Positions 16,968-25,937 of a stretch of DNA of 64,000 bases are shown here, one piece after another. The notes beneath the pieces are model-generated. The model saw only the letters and a list, made by a program, of their open reading frames with translations. It was not told the origin of the DNA and ran no database searches. This DNA comes from Lewinellaceae bacterium (GTDB lineage Bacteria; Bacteroidota; Bacteroidia; Chitinophagales; Saprospiraceae). Both the position numbers and the translations under genes were made by a program. Within the stretch, counting starts at the first letter, position 1. Every line of letters begins with the position of its first letter. Where the stretch lies: assembly GCA_020636355.1 (NCBI GenBank), contig JACJYB010000013.1:76428-140427 (forward strand), written 5' to 3'.

Positions 16968-17183
16968 TTAGTCGAGCAGTAGATTGTAATTTCTGCGGAT
17001 ATAATTTTTTACATTTATCCAGAAAGCGGCAACCAGATAAAAGATCAACGGACTACCCAGCGTCAATAATGATGCGTAGATAAAGTAAATCCGGATCCTG
17101 GATGTAGCTATCCCGAAACGTTCACCAATTGCTGCACAGACCCCAAAGGCCGATCGTTCAATAAGGTCTTTGATTTTAATCAT
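16968..17183 (-). CDS. PspC-domain protein
   Basis: This 71-aa protein starts MIKIKDLIERSAFGVCAAIGE and contains GIATSRIRIYFIYASLLTLGSPLIFYLVAAFW. It fits the PspC domain, a short basic N-terminus followed by one or two membrane segments. PspC proteins take part in membrane-stress responses (phage-shock), but no pspA or pspB is nearby, so its role here is open. It is monocistronic. Confidence 0.88.
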   Translation of the reverse strand: MIKIKDLIERSAFGVCAAIGERFGIATSRIRIYFIYASLLTLGSPLIFYLVAAFWINVKNYIRRNYNLLLD

Positions 17184-17410
17184 ATTACAGAATTGAACAT
17201 GTAGTAATAATACGCAAAATGATGTTTTAGTTCAACAGTGCATTGAAAAATATCATCGCCAGGATCTCAACTTAAATACAAGTCACCGCAAGCTAAGACA
17301 AAAACGTTCGGAATTATCAGACAGATATGTGGGAGCACAAAAAGTGGGGGGCTAGCAGGTTAGTACTTACAAACCACTCATGAGATGTGTTAACAGGTGC
17401 AACGGGCAAA

Positions 17411-17680
17411 TTACTTGACCGTATCGGCTGCACTTTCAGGTAATTTCACTTCTTCTTTTACTGGTTTTACCAGTTGTTTCTGGCTAACTATCATACCAGA
17501 CTGCGAGTGCATTTTTTGTTGCGTATACGCTGTCGTCCGGCTTGAAGATGATACCAAATAAATGGAACCAATCAATCCAATAGCGCCTACCAGGTACAAC
17601 AATGTGTTGTCCAGTGAGACTCGCTTTGGCGACTGGTTTTGGTGAGGTGAAACTGGTTTTCGATGTAGAGTTACTGCCAT
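17411..17680 (-). CDS. Small single-pass membrane protein, unknown
   Basis: This 89-aa protein has a basic N-terminus (HRKPVSPHQNQSPKR), one membrane segment (about residues 28-44, LLYLVGAIGLIGSIYLV) and a polar tail rich in Lys, Gln and Val. I do not recognise it. An 8-bp perfect inverted repeat lies about 40 bp upstream. Confidence 0.6.
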   Translation of the reverse strand: MAVTLHRKPVSPHQNQSPKRVSLDNTLLYLVGAIGLIGSIYLVSSSSRTTAYTQQKMHSQSGMIVSQKQLVKPVKEEVKLPESAADTVK

Positions 17681-17720
17681 AGGACTTTTTAATTGGTTTA
17701 CAAATATAGTATTTCAAACA

Positions 17721-17744
17721 TATATTACAAATAAGTGTAATATA
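17721..17744. promoter_or_regulatory. 8-bp inverted repeat in the 17681-17999 intergenic region
   Basis: tatattac and gtaatata form a perfect inverted repeat with an 8-nt loop, 40 bp upstream of the small membrane protein. There is no T-run, so an operator is more likely than a terminator. The rest of the ~320-bp gap holds only AT-rich sequence and the promoter at 17947-17979. Confidence 0.35.
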
Positions 17745-17946
17745 TTATTTCTTTTCCAATATGAATTATCGAAATATATCCTTGCCATTGGATAAAATCG
17801 AATAGACTTGAATGGTTGGAATAAGTAAGTAATACTTTCTACAGATGGGCTTCCTGATTCAGGAACCTAAAGATTGGTCAGTGAATTTACCAATTATTCC
17901 ATTAAAACCAAGCATTGAAACAAAAAACTTGATATAATCAGCGAGA

Positions 17947-17979
17947 TTGGGCCCTTTTATCGCCTTTGAGCTATCTTTG
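17947..17979 (+). promoter_or_regulatory. Bacteroidota-type promoter of the DUF3467 gene
   Basis: ttg at 17947-17949, a 22-nt spacer and TATCTTTG at 17972-17979 match the TTG-N-TAnnTTTG consensus. Transcription would begin near 17986. This favours the ATG at 18000 over those at 17982 and 17988. Confidence 0.65.
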
Positions 17980-17999
17980 CCTTGCAAATGAATACTAAT

Positions 18000-18305
18000 A
18001 TGTCAGAAAATAAAAACCAGGTCAACATCGAATTGCCTGAAGAAATTGCAGAAGGAACCTATTCAAATCTTGCAATCATTTCACATTCACACGCTGAATT
18101 TGTCATTGACTTCATCCGTTTAATGCCTAATGTTCCCAAAGCAAAGGTGAAGGCCCGTATTATAGTTACACCAGAGCATGCCAAACGAATGCTCAAAGCC
18201 TTAAAGGATAACATCAAAAAATATGAGGCACAGTTTGGTGTGATTGACGAGCCGGAACCACAGATACCCCCGATGAACTTCAATACGCCAACCGCCCAGG
18301 CCTGA
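18000..18305 (+). CDS. DUF3467 family protein
   Basis: The protein is about 101 aa from MSENKNQVNIEL. The pattern EIAEGTYSNLAIISHSHAEFVIDF, then PKAKVKARIIVTPEHAKRMLKAL, then a C-terminal helix (NIKKYEAQFG) matches DUF3467, a small conserved family of unknown function common in Bacteroidota. The acidic, proline-rich tail (EPEPQIPPM) is probably disordered. It ends one base before the convergent murB stop. No function is inferred. Confidence 0.85.
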   Translation: MSENKNQVNIELPEEIAEGTYSNLAIISHSHAEFVIDFIRLMPNVPKAKVKARIIVTPEHAKRMLKALKDNIKKYEAQFGVIDEPEPQIPPMNFNTPTAQA

Positions 18306-19316
18306 TTATCCTATTATATTTACTTCAGGTTCAAGCCGGATGCCAAATGCTTCATACACCGAACCCTGAATCGCTGTGGCTAACTGGAGTATATCCTGTC
18401 CTGTGGCATCACCATAGTTGACGAGAACGAGTGCATGTCTGTCATGGACCCCCGCATCACCCATGCGATAGCCCTTCCAACCCAGGTGATCAATGAACCA
18501 GGCTGCTGGTATTTTCATGCGACCATCTTCTGCAGGAAAGCCTGGTATACCCGGGTGTCGATGCAGAAAAGCATCGTAAACATCCTGGCTGACCGTAGGA
18601 TTCTTAAAAAAACTGCCGGCGTTTCCTATTAGTAATGGATCTGGCAGCTTGCTCTGCCGAATCCGGATGACGGCCTGACTAATCCCACGAACATCGGGAG
18701 TTGCAACCCCCATTTTGTTTAATTCTTCACGGATCGCGCCATAATCCATATGCAAAACAGGTCTGCGCAATAGGCGAAAATATACCCGAAGTATAAAAAG
18801 CTTATTGCGGTAGGTCGTTTTAAAAATACTGGTCCGATAACCAAATTCGCATACTGATGCGGGGAAGCGCAATACCTCTCCCTGATCCAGATCGTAAGCG
18901 TCTACCGCTTCAATAGCCGACGAAACCTCAACGCCATAGGCCCCGATGTTTTGAATTGGCGCCGCCCCCACCTGCCCCGGTATCAGGGATAAATTCTCCA
19001 ACCCACCATACCCGCGTTCAACGGACCATGTTACCAAATCATGCCAACGCATTCCAGCACCTACAGCTATTTTGACTTCATCCTCATTTTCATGGAGCAC
19101 CTCTATGCCCTGAATTCGATTGGCCAAAACGGCCGCCGGAAGGTCGCCCGTAAACAGGACATTACTTCCTCCTCCCAAAATAAAAAATGGTGCAGGCTGT
19201 TCACGCATCGCATATTCAAGACCGGCAAGGTCTACAACAGGCAGAAAATAGGCAGCTTTTGCCGCAATGCCGAAAGTGTTATATCCACGTAGGGGCTTGT
19301 CAGTTTCCCACATCAT
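18306..19316 (-). CDS. murB: UDP-N-acetylenolpyruvoylglucosamine reductase MurB
   Basis: MurB uses NADPH and FAD to reduce UDP-GlcNAc-enolpyruvate to UDP-MurNAc in peptidoglycan synthesis. The 336-aa length and order match the E. coli (type I) enzyme: NTFGIAAKA, FAD-binding FILGGGSNVLFT, NLSLIPGQVGAAPIQNIGAYG, FGYRTSIFK (catalytic-site Arg), the proton-donor serine loop GNAGSFFKNP, and the terminal glutamate in RLEPEVNIIG. The ATG at 19316 overlaps the stop of the upstream ABC exporter gene by 4 bp, so the two are probably co-transcribed. Confidence 0.97.
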   Translation of the reverse strand: MMWETDKPLRGYNTFGIAAKAAYFLPVVDLAGLEYAMREQPAPFFILGGGSNVLFTGDLPAAVLANRIQGIEVLHENEDEVKIAVGAGMRWHDLVTWSVERGYGGLENLSLIPGQVGAAPIQNIGAYGVEVSSAIEAVDAYDLDQGEVLRFPASVCEFGYRTSIFKTTYRNKLFILRVYFRLLRRPVLHMDYGAIREELNKMGVATPDVRGISQAVIRIRQSKLPDPLLIGNAGSFFKNPTVSQDVYDAFLHRHPGIPGFPAEDGRMKIPAAWFIDHLGWKGYRMGDAGVHDRHALVLVNYGDATGQDILQLATAIQGSVYEAFGIRLEPEVNIIG

Positions 19317-21088
19317 TCGCTCGTATCAAATTGTAATTTGGCAAAGCTGGAATAAGCGCCATCAGGTATGGAAGCTAATTCTTCATGCGTACCCCGCTCG
19401 ATAACCTGGCCATGTTCAATCACGTAAATGCAATCCACTTCTTTGATTGTAGCCAATCGATGTGCAATAATAACTGAGGTTCTGCCTTGCATCAAATTAT
19501 CCAATGCCTCCTGAACAACCCGTTCTGATTCGGCATCAAGTGAAGAGGTGGCTTCGTCCAGGATCAGGATTTTAGGGTCACGCAGAATAGCCCTGGCAAT
19601 AGCAATCCGCTGTCGCTGACCTCCGGAAAGCTTGATCCCTCGCTCCCCTACCCGGGTCTCAAGTCCTTCCGGAAAAGAAGCAATGAAATCCCAGGCATTC
19701 GCTTGTTTGGCAGCTTCGATCAATTGTTCATCCGTAGCGTCGGGATTACCATACAGAATATTTTCCCGGATGGTCCCTCCAAAGAGTATGACCTCCTGCG
19801 GCACCAGGCCCAAAACCGAGCGATATGACTCCAGTGGCATGGTAGAAATATTCCGGTCATCCAGCAGTATGGCCCCGCCGGTGGGTTCGTAAAACCGGAG
19901 TAAAAGTTGGGCGATGGTAGATTTACCGGCACCACTTGTGCCAACCAAAGCAATCTTATTTCCGGCTGCAATCTCCATATTGATACCCTTAAGTACCGGG
20001 ACGTCTGACCGGGTCGGATAACTAAAAGTCACCGCATCAAACCGAATATTTCCCGATACAGCTGGCCTGTCCGTATGCCGAACCGTGGATACCTCCACCT
20101 CATGATTCAGTATATCACGGATCCGCTCGGTCCCTCCAATAGCAGAAACGATGGTCGTATAAAAGTTGCCAAGGCTTCCGATGGCGCCACCAATGAACAT
20201 GGTGTAGGCAATAAATGCTACCAACTGGCCAACCGTCATGGTTCCATCCTGCACCATTCGGGCACCAAACCAAAGCAGAAAAAATATCCCGCCAAAAAGC
20301 ACCACAATAACGAAACTTCCAAAAGAAGCCCGGTATTTGGCCAGATGGAGCGCTGTTTGTACAACCTCCTGGATCTTGTCCCGGTAACGTCCAAATTCAA
20401 ACCATTCATTGGTAAATGATTTGACGGTGTGGATGGTCTGCAGGGTCTCATCAACAACGGTATTAGTTGCTGCCAGCTTTTCCTGCCGCTCCTTGGATAA
20501 TTTTCGAATAAACCTGCCAAAAAAGAAAGCCGCGATAACGATTAGTGGAAAAGTTGCCAACATGAGCAATGAAAGCCTGGGAGAGGAGATCAATAAAAGG
20601 GTCACGCCAACAATCAGAATGAGTATCTGACGAATGAATTCGGCCATGGTCACCGATAATACCTGCTGAAGCTGGTCCACATCAGCGGTGATGCGACTGA
20701 TCAGCTCTCCTACCCGGTTTTTATCGTAAAAGACCACGGGGAGCGTGATCAGCTTTTGATACAAGGCGACGCGAACGTCTGCCATACTTTTTTCACTGAA
20801 AATGGTAAAAAGTATAACCCGCACATACGATACAATCCCCTGCAGGATCAAAATCAACAATAATATTCCGCCCACCTGGTTTAGGGTTAGGTGGAGTTTG
20901 GACTTTCCTGTCGCGATGTCAGCCAATTCTCCGGCAAGATAAGGGAAGGCCATAACGATTACCGAGGAGAAAAATAATAAAACCAGGCCTAGCACGAATT
21001 GGGTGGTATAGGGTTTTATGAACCTGGCAAAATAGATCAACTCTTTGATCTGGTCTCTGGTAACCTTCGATTTTTTTGATTTTTCCAT
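19313..21088 (-). CDS. ABC exporter, MsbA-like full half-transporter
   Basis: This 591-aa half-transporter joins six membrane segments (residues ~30-320) to one nucleotide-binding domain. Walker A is GTSGAGKST near residue 385, the signature is LSGGQRQRIAIARAIL, and Walker B with catalytic glutamate is ILILDEATSSLD. An H-loop histidine follows in VIIAHRLATIK. It would act as a homodimer to flip lipids or export hydrophobic compounds. The family includes MsbA and drug exporters, which motifs cannot separate here. It is translationally coupled to murB, which hints at an envelope role. Confidence 0.92.
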   Translation of the reverse strand: MEKSKKSKVTRDQIKELIYFARFIKPYTTQFVLGLVLLFFSSVIVMAFPYLAGELADIATGKSKLHLTLNQVGGILLLILILQGIVSYVRVILFTIFSEKSMADVRVALYQKLITLPVVFYDKNRVGELISRITADVDQLQQVLSVTMAEFIRQILILIVGVTLLLISSPRLSLLMLATFPLIVIAAFFFGRFIRKLSKERQEKLAATNTVVDETLQTIHTVKSFTNEWFEFGRYRDKIQEVVQTALHLAKYRASFGSFVIVVLFGGIFFLLWFGARMVQDGTMTVGQLVAFIAYTMFIGGAIGSLGNFYTTIVSAIGGTERIRDILNHEVEVSTVRHTDRPAVSGNIRFDAVTFSYPTRSDVPVLKGINMEIAAGNKIALVGTSGAGKSTIAQLLLRFYEPTGGAILLDDRNISTMPLESYRSVLGLVPQEVILFGGTIRENILYGNPDATDEQLIEAAKQANAWDFIASFPEGLETRVGERGIKLSGGQRQRIAIARAILRDPKILILDEATSSLDAESERVVQEALDNLMQGRTSVIIAHRLATIKEVDCIYVIEHGQVIERGTHEELASIPDGAYSSFAKLQFDTSE

Positions 21089-21262
21089 TGCCTCTGCAAA
21101 TATGATGAAAATGCTAGATACCGGATGTACCTTTCATTCAACTTGCATAGCAACGAATCCCGACTTAATAGGTTCATAGAAAAATATTGCGCTAAACGAG
21201 TCCTGAATTTCACCACCTACCGCGGCAAAGTATGCTTCTTTGTTTTTACTAAATTTGTAACC

Positions 21263-21778
21263 ATGAATCAAGCGAGGAAATGGCGAATGTTTTGGATGGT
21301 CGCGCTGGTATCTTGTGCAGGCCTGCAACTCATCCCGATCGAGCGATCCAACCCGCCATTAAATACCGGAGAAGATTTGCTTTATTCCCGAATGGTTCCG
21401 GAGGAGATGCAGCAGCTGGTGAAGATGGCCTGCTACGATTGCCACTCCAATGAAACGGTTTACCCATGGTACTCGTGGATTGCTCCGGTATCCTTTGTGA
21501 TGCGGCATCATATCAAAGAAGGCAGGGAGCACCTGAATTTTTCCATTTGGAATACCTATATGGACAAGCGAAAGGATCACACTCTGGATGATTGCATTGA
21601 AGTCGTCGAGGAAGGAGAAATGCCCCTCAAGCCATACAGATGGATGCATCCCGAAGCCCGATTGACGCCGGAACAACGCGACCAGCTTGCTGATTTTTTC
21701 AGGGAACAGGTCAGAGCCTTGGGCTGGCGTGAGATGGGCAGTGAAGAAGAAGAGGAAATGGAAAATGGAGAACGGTGA
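21263..21778 (+). CDS. Haem-binding domain protein (CxxCH)
   Basis: The start is set at 21263 (MNQARKWRMFWMVALVSC), because the 46 residues from an upstream ATG are not signal-like while this start gives an N-terminal membrane segment. The mature part has one c-type haem motif, CYDCHSNETVYPWYSW, followed by VSFVMRHHIKEGREHLNFS, both typical of the Bacteroidota haem-binding domain family. The C-terminus is acidic (EEEEEMENGE). It is probably periplasmic and membrane-anchored, with an unknown electron-transfer or sensing role. It lies 4 bp from the acylphosphatase gene and shares its transcript. Confidence 0.88.
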   Translation: MNQARKWRMFWMVALVSCAGLQLIPIERSNPPLNTGEDLLYSRMVPEEMQQLVKMACYDCHSNETVYPWYSWIAPVSFVMRHHIKEGREHLNFSIWNTYMDKRKDHTLDDCIEVVEEGEMPLKPYRWMHPEARLTPEQRDQLADFFREQVRALGWREMGSEEEEEMENGER

Positions 21779-21782
21779 TCGT

Positions 21783-22055
21783 ATGATGGCAAAGCGACTT
21801 ATTATCAGTGGTAAAGTACAGGGTGTTTGGTACCGGGTCTCTGCCAAACAGCAAGCCGATCAACTTGGGTTGACCGGATATGTACGCAATTTACCCGGAG
21901 GAGCGGTTGAGGCTTTTGTGCAGGGGCCTGAGGATGCATTGATCGCTTTTGAATCATGGTGCCGCTCCGGTCCGCCCCATGCAAAGGTTTTGTATATTGA
22001 ATCGACCCAACAAACACCGGATCCTTCCTTAGGCGACTTCGCCATCCTGCGGTGA
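21783..22055 (+). CDS. acyP: Acylphosphatase
   Basis: This ~90-aa enzyme hydrolyses acyl phosphates such as carbamoyl- and 1,3-bisphosphoglycerate. Active-site features are GKVQGVWYR (the catalytic Arg) and LGLTGYVRNLPGG (the catalytic Asn), as in the common-type enzyme. ATGs at 21783 and 21786 are adjacent, and either could be used. It is 4 bp after the haem-binding gene. Confidence 0.94.
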   Translation: MMAKRLIISGKVQGVWYRVSAKQQADQLGLTGYVRNLPGGAVEAFVQGPEDALIAFESWCRSGPPHAKVLYIESTQQTPDPSLGDFAILR

Positions 22056-22113
22056 AAAAATTTGCAATCAAAGGCCTAAATGGGCTAACTTAATATCAAA
22101 TCTTAGCATAATT

Positions 22114-23019
22114 ATGACAGTCCGTCAAATTTTCCACCTCCTAATTACCGTACTCATCACCTTGACCACCATGTCCTCTGGTCTTGCTCAAAAAACCGGG
22201 CTGCAGGAGTATCCGATGTTAGGCATATCCTTCACCATTCCGGATGGCTGGATCGGGCAAGAAACGGATGACGGTATGATCCTGGGACATCAATCCATCG
22301 CCGGAATCATATTACTAAATACCCACACCTACAAGAGTATAGAAGAATTAAAATCGGAAGCTCAATCCGGGCTTCAGGACGGAGCAGGCACCAACCTGAT
22401 GCTATCCGGAACACCTGAATTATTGGATAAGCAGGCACTGGCAGCTCATTATGAAGGAACCTTGCAGTGGGAACCCGCCAAAGCTTACGCGATTGGGGTA
22501 TTAAACAGCAAAGGTGCTGGCGTGTTGCTTATGGCGCTAGCCACTAAATCCGTTTATCAACCCGCACTCGAAAATGCTTTGCGCCAACTGCGAAAGAGCC
22601 TGGTCTTTACTCCGCCAAAAACTGGACCTATTGTAGACCAATGGAAAAATGTACTTCAAGGCACCAGACTTACTTATATGGAGACATACACATCCGGGAG
22701 TTCCTACGATGGGGGCATTGGCGGGGGATACAGCAGCGATGCCAGGATAGATCTCTGTGCCCAGGGATATTTTAAATTTGCCAGTAATTCATCCGTAGGT
22801 GTTGGCGGTTCAGGAGTGAGCGGATATTCCGGCGGTAGCGACCGGGGTGCAGGAACCTGGAAAGTTGAAGCTCCAACGGGAACCCCTTTGTTATTGCTTA
22901 CTTTTTACAGCGGTGAAATCCAACAATATCAACTGTCCAATGATGGAGATAAAATCTTTTTAAATGGAAGGAGATACTTTCGAACCACGAACGGTGAATA
23001 TGCGCCTGATTGTCCTTGA
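22114..23019 (+). CDS. Secreted protein of unknown function
   Basis: This 301-aa protein has a signal peptide (MTVRQIFHLLITVLITLTTM, cleaved near GLAQ). The central part (residues ~30-170) reads like a globular alpha/beta domain with ISFTIPDGWIGQ. The C-terminal part is Gly/Ser-rich (GGIGGGYSSDARIDLCAQGYF and, later, GVSGYSGGSDRGAGTW) and then beta-rich (GEIQQYQLSNDGDKIFLNG). Similar C-terminal modules occur in other Bacteroidota secreted proteins, but I cannot name the family. It overlaps the next gene by 20 bp. Confidence 0.75.
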   Translation: MTVRQIFHLLITVLITLTTMSSGLAQKTGLQEYPMLGISFTIPDGWIGQETDDGMILGHQSIAGIILLNTHTYKSIEELKSEAQSGLQDGAGTNLMLSGTPELLDKQALAAHYEGTLQWEPAKAYAIGVLNSKGAGVLLMALATKSVYQPALENALRQLRKSLVFTPPKTGPIVDQWKNVLQGTRLTYMETYTSGSSYDGGIGGGYSSDARIDLCAQGYFKFASNSSVGVGGSGVSGYSGGSDRGAGTWKVEAPTGTPLLLLTFYSGEIQQYQLSNDGDKIFLNGRRYFRTTNGEYAPDCP

Positions 23020-23578
23020 GAGGGCGTTTGTGTTCGTCCTCGCTGTAACTGCTTCTTTGGACGGTTTCGCGCAGAATCCCATCGTTTTGCCGGACACCAT
23101 TACGCACAAAGCGTGGCTCGGATTAACTGAGGATCAGCAAATGATTTACCTGGAGAAATGGGATGACGGGATCAATGCTTACGTTGAACAACTGGAACAG
23201 CAACTGGAACTGGAAATCAATAAAATCAGCCAACAGGAAGCGCTGCAGAAATCTGCGTTTCTAAGGCAAAAATCTGCGGCCCTGGATAGCCTGGAGAATG
23301 CTTTTCTCCTCCAGTTTGAAGCACTCAGCGGGCAGGAAGAGCAATCCTTTTACAAAGAAAAAAAATACCAGGCCAGGGATGCCCTACAGGCGGACTACGA
23401 TCAAGCCAAAGATCGATTTCAAGCAGCATGGGCTGGTAAAGAACAGATTATGCTGGATAAGCTGCACCAACTTAGCGCCTCCAATACCCAGCTGTTCGAT
23501 GAAATGCTTAACAAAAACCTGGCTTGGCTTGAAAGTTACCGAAACCGGCTGATCTCCTTACAAAACACGCATAATTAG
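23000..23578 (+). CDS. Exported coiled-coil protein of unknown function
   Basis: The start is set at 23000 (MRLIVLERAFVFVLAVTASL), which gives a signal peptide ending near GFAQ. A start at 22964 would give no signal. The mature ~165 residues are almost pure coiled coil, rich in Gln, Glu, Leu and Ala (QLEQQLELEINKISQQEALQK). There is no enzyme motif. It overlaps the preceding secreted-protein gene by 20 bp, which suggests the two are made together and may interact. Confidence 0.72.
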   Translation: MRLIVLERAFVFVLAVTASLDGFAQNPIVLPDTITHKAWLGLTEDQQMIYLEKWDDGINAYVEQLEQQLELEINKISQQEALQKSAFLRQKSAALDSLENAFLLQFEALSGQEEQSFYKEKKYQARDALQADYDQAKDRFQAAWAGKEQIMLDKLHQLSASNTQLFDEMLNKNLAWLESYRNRLISLQNTHN

Positions 23579-23582
23579 AACA

Positions 23583-24071
23583 ATGATTGATTACCGGCCT
23601 GCAACGGAGTCCGAATGGCCCGCCATTATTGACCTATGTGTTGAAACAATCAGGCACATCAACATCCGTGACTACCAGCAAGAGCAAGTCAGGGAATGGA
23701 TCAACCGGATTTCAAATCCTGGCCGGATGAAAAATCGCCTCCAGGATCAATCCGCCTGGGTTGCCGTCGACCTGCGCTCCCTGGCAGGCATCATCACCTG
23801 GACGTCCGGCGGAACTATAGATCTATTGTATGTGGGTAAAAATCACCAGCGGCAGGGAATCGGAAACCGGTTGATATCCATTGCTGAAAATAAAATTTTC
23901 CAGCAAGGAGTTGCAGAGATTCTGGTCGATGTTAGCATTACAGCAAAACCATTGTTTGAACAAAACGGCTACCGGGTTATCACGCCACAACTGGTCGATC
24001 TTGGGTCGGTCCAACTATCTAATTTTAAAATGACAAAGCGGACCGGCATTGCAAAAGATCTAAACCAATAA
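23583..24071 (+). CDS. GNAT-family N-acetyltransferase
   Basis: This 162-aa protein has the GNAT core: a beta-strand IDLLYVGKNHQRQGIGNRLI containing the acetyl-CoA-binding R/Q-x-x-G-x-G/A signature (RQGIGN), and the C-terminal ITAKPLFEQNGYRV. The substrate cannot be told from motifs. It follows the coiled-coil gene by 4 bp and is probably the last gene of that short operon. Confidence 0.87.
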   Translation: MIDYRPATESEWPAIIDLCVETIRHINIRDYQQEQVREWINRISNPGRMKNRLQDQSAWVAVDLRSLAGIITWTSGGTIDLLYVGKNHQRQGIGNRLISIAENKIFQQGVAEILVDVSITAKPLFEQNGYRVITPQLVDLGSVQLSNFKMTKRTGIAKDLNQ

Positions 24072-24084
24072 TCACTTATCTTTG
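24049..24084 (+). promoter_or_regulatory. Likely Bacteroidota-type promoter
   Basis: TATCTTTG at 24077-24084 fits the TAnnTTTG -7 box, 21 bp before the next ATG. The nearest upstream ttg (24049-24051) is 25 nt away, slightly longer than the usual spacing. Confidence 0.4.
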
Positions 24085-24104
24085 CTGGAGAACATTGTAA
24101 GACT

Positions 24105-24683
24105 ATGAAGCAGGTTATCCGGATAAATGCCCTCTTTACTTTCGTTTTACTTTTCGTGACCGTTATGGCATTTGGCCAGCGCAAGGTGTATGCCGGAGGC
24201 AAAATCGGCGGTTCGAGTTATCCGGCACTGATCGATACCCGATTCGACTATTATGGCGCTTCGCCAGTCTTTCAATTACCAATATCCCGTAAAAAAGAAA
24301 ATGTCCTTTGGAACATTGAGTTCGGATATCAAAAAGGAAGTATGACCAGGTTCCACGGGAGCATTCTGCATGCCCAGACAGGGATTCACTGGTATTTTAA
24401 CTCCGAGCCGAAAGGATTTTATTTAGCGCCTCAGATTTCGATACTAAAAGAGAAAACGACCGAACAACAAATCCTTGGCCTGGATCTATTTGCCGCCGTG
24501 AACCGGCAGGTGTATTATGGTGGCCAAATCGGGACCGGATATGAATTTTTACTTACGCAAAATTTCAGAATGGGATTACAAGGTTATGCCACTTTCTACA
24601 CACCGGATTTTGTGGTTCAACCTAAAGTTCAATACGGTGCAAACCTCACTTTTACTTTCAAGATTCCCCTTGAGTATTACTAA
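24105..24683 (+). CDS. Outer-membrane beta-barrel-like protein
   Basis: This 192-aa protein has a signal peptide (MKQVIRINALFTFVLLFVTVM, cleaved near AFGQ). It is rich in Tyr, Gly and aromatic residues in alternating patterns (VYAGGKIGGSSYPALIDTRF; YGGQIGTGYEFLL; LTFTFKIPLEYY at the very C-terminus). This resembles small porin-like outer-membrane barrels of Bacteroidota. The function is unknown. The last 26 bp overlap, tail to tail, with the homocysteine methyltransferase-like gene. Confidence 0.7.
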   Translation: MKQVIRINALFTFVLLFVTVMAFGQRKVYAGGKIGGSSYPALIDTRFDYYGASPVFQLPISRKKENVLWNIEFGYQKGSMTRFHGSILHAQTGIHWYFNSEPKGFYLAPQISILKEKTTEQQILGLDLFAAVNRQVYYGGQIGTGYEFLLTQNFRMGLQGYATFYTPDFVVQPKVQYGANLTFTFKIPLEYY

Positions 24684-25536
24684 GATCTAGTTTCTTGCGG
24701 AGTATCCGGATCATTTGCGGTGTGGATCCACAGCAGCCACCGACGACCGAAGCCCCCATGCTCACCCAGGATTGAGCGGTTTTGATGAATTCGTCTATCC
24801 CGTTGTCATCTTCCCCAGTCCAGCCGCATTCCGGATCTGGCCTGCCAGGTCCATTGGCATAAATGCCCCAAGGATGGGTCGAATGAGCAAATACAGAAGC
24901 CCAATCGTTCATTTCCGCGGCAGGCCTGCAATTCAACATGACCCTTGAAGCTCCCAAATCCCAGAGTCTATTGATGGCACCCGATAATGAAACTTTATCA
25001 TGCAACGAAGAATCGGGACCGGGCAGGAGGCTGATCCAAACGGGTATATCCAATTCCTTACTGCACTCTATAATAATTTCGGCTTCGATGACCGTATTTA
25101 TGGTCTCCGCCAGGATGAGATCTACGCCTGCTGATTTTAACCAGCCAATCTGAAGACGATGAGAATGACGCAGTTCTTCCGGCCCGGGAACCAAGTCTGG
25201 CCGGTAACAGTCTTCAACAGGGGCAACCGAACCTGCCAATGCTGTCCATTTACCAAAACGACTGATACAACCTTTGGCCAGGGATACCGCAGCTTCCAGC
25301 GCTTGATAGGCTTCCTGTTCTGTTCTGCCTGCCATTCGATAGGCGTAAGCTGTAGTACGAAAGGTATGTGCAGTGATCACGTCCACGCCGGCTTCCAGAT
25401 AGGCAAGGTGAATGGCCTCCAGCATGGCAGGATGCGTCCTGGCCGCTTCTGCTGTCCAAAGGATCGGATGACTGGGGTAGCCCATTTGCTCAAGCAACGT
25501 ACCTACCGCCCCATCAAGGATCTGAACAGCGTTCAT
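24658..25536 (-). CDS. Homocysteine S-methyltransferase family protein
   Basis: This 292-aa TIM-barrel enzyme is related to MmuM and the N-terminal domain of MetH. Motifs are ILDGAVGTLLEQMG, AGVDVITAHTFR, LILAETINTVIEA, and the zinc cysteines in VMLNCRP and GGCCGSTP. The length matches stand-alone S-methylmethionine- or betaine-type homocysteine methyltransferases. The HTF in place of the family's usual NTF (TAHTFR) differs slightly. The methyl donor cannot be told. The stop of the 25533-25877 gene overlaps its ATG by 4 bp. Confidence 0.88.
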   Translation of the reverse strand: MNAVQILDGAVGTLLEQMGYPSHPILWTAEAARTHPAMLEAIHLAYLEAGVDVITAHTFRTTAYAYRMAGRTEQEAYQALEAAVSLAKGCISRFGKWTALAGSVAPVEDCYRPDLVPGPEELRHSHRLQIGWLKSAGVDLILAETINTVIEAEIIIECSKELDIPVWISLLPGPDSSLHDKVSLSGAINRLWDLGASRVMLNCRPAAEMNDWASVFAHSTHPWGIYANGPGRPDPECGWTGEDDNGIDEFIKTAQSWVSMGASVVGGCCGSTPQMIRILRKKLDLSNTQGES

Positions 25537-25877
25537 AGATAGTTAACCCGCATCTTATCCAGCATTTCAGGTGATAGTGCATCTCCATATACTCCGTAGG
25601 CATCCACCAGAGCGCCTTTCATCCCGTCATCGGTCTCAATGAGATATAATATGGAATTATCATCGGTACTGCTCATTCCCTCAAAGCGATGAATTTCAAC
25701 GATTTCAAAGCGGGAGGGGTCGTAAAGTCCCTGGGTTCCGTGGCAAAAAATTTCTTCATAGTGTAACTTGAAGTCAACCGTAAAACCGCGCTTACGAATA
25801 TCTTCCAGAGCAGCAACCAAAGTATCGTAATGGTGCATTGGCAAAGCGTTATGTAATAAATAATCTTCGCTCCTCAT
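25533..25877 (-). CDS. Small conserved protein of unknown function
   Basis: This 114-aa soluble protein reads YDTLVAALEDIRKRGFTVDFKLH, then SRFEIVEIHRFEGMSSTDDNSILY, then KGALVDAYGVYGD. It looks like a compact alpha/beta domain with no signal. Similar short proteins in Bacteroidota are sometimes labelled as phosphoribosylpyrophosphate synthetase, but nothing here supports that activity. A start at 25838 (MHHYDTLV) is possible. It is coupled (ATGA overlap) to the homocysteine methyltransferase gene. Confidence 0.7.
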   Translation of the reverse strand: MRSEDYLLHNALPMHHYDTLVAALEDIRKRGFTVDFKLHYEEIFCHGTQGLYDPSRFEIVEIHRFEGMSSTDDNSILYLIETDDGMKGALVDAYGVYGDALSPEMLDKMRVNYL

Positions 25878-25937
25878 GTAGGAACGAGCCTATTAGTATA
25901 ACCCCAGCCAGAAAAATGAGTTCAGCAAATCCGATTG

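Noticed and set aside
21125..21262. Upstream extension of the haem-binding protein from 21125
   Set aside because: The extra residues hide the hydrophobic N-terminus and are not signal-like.
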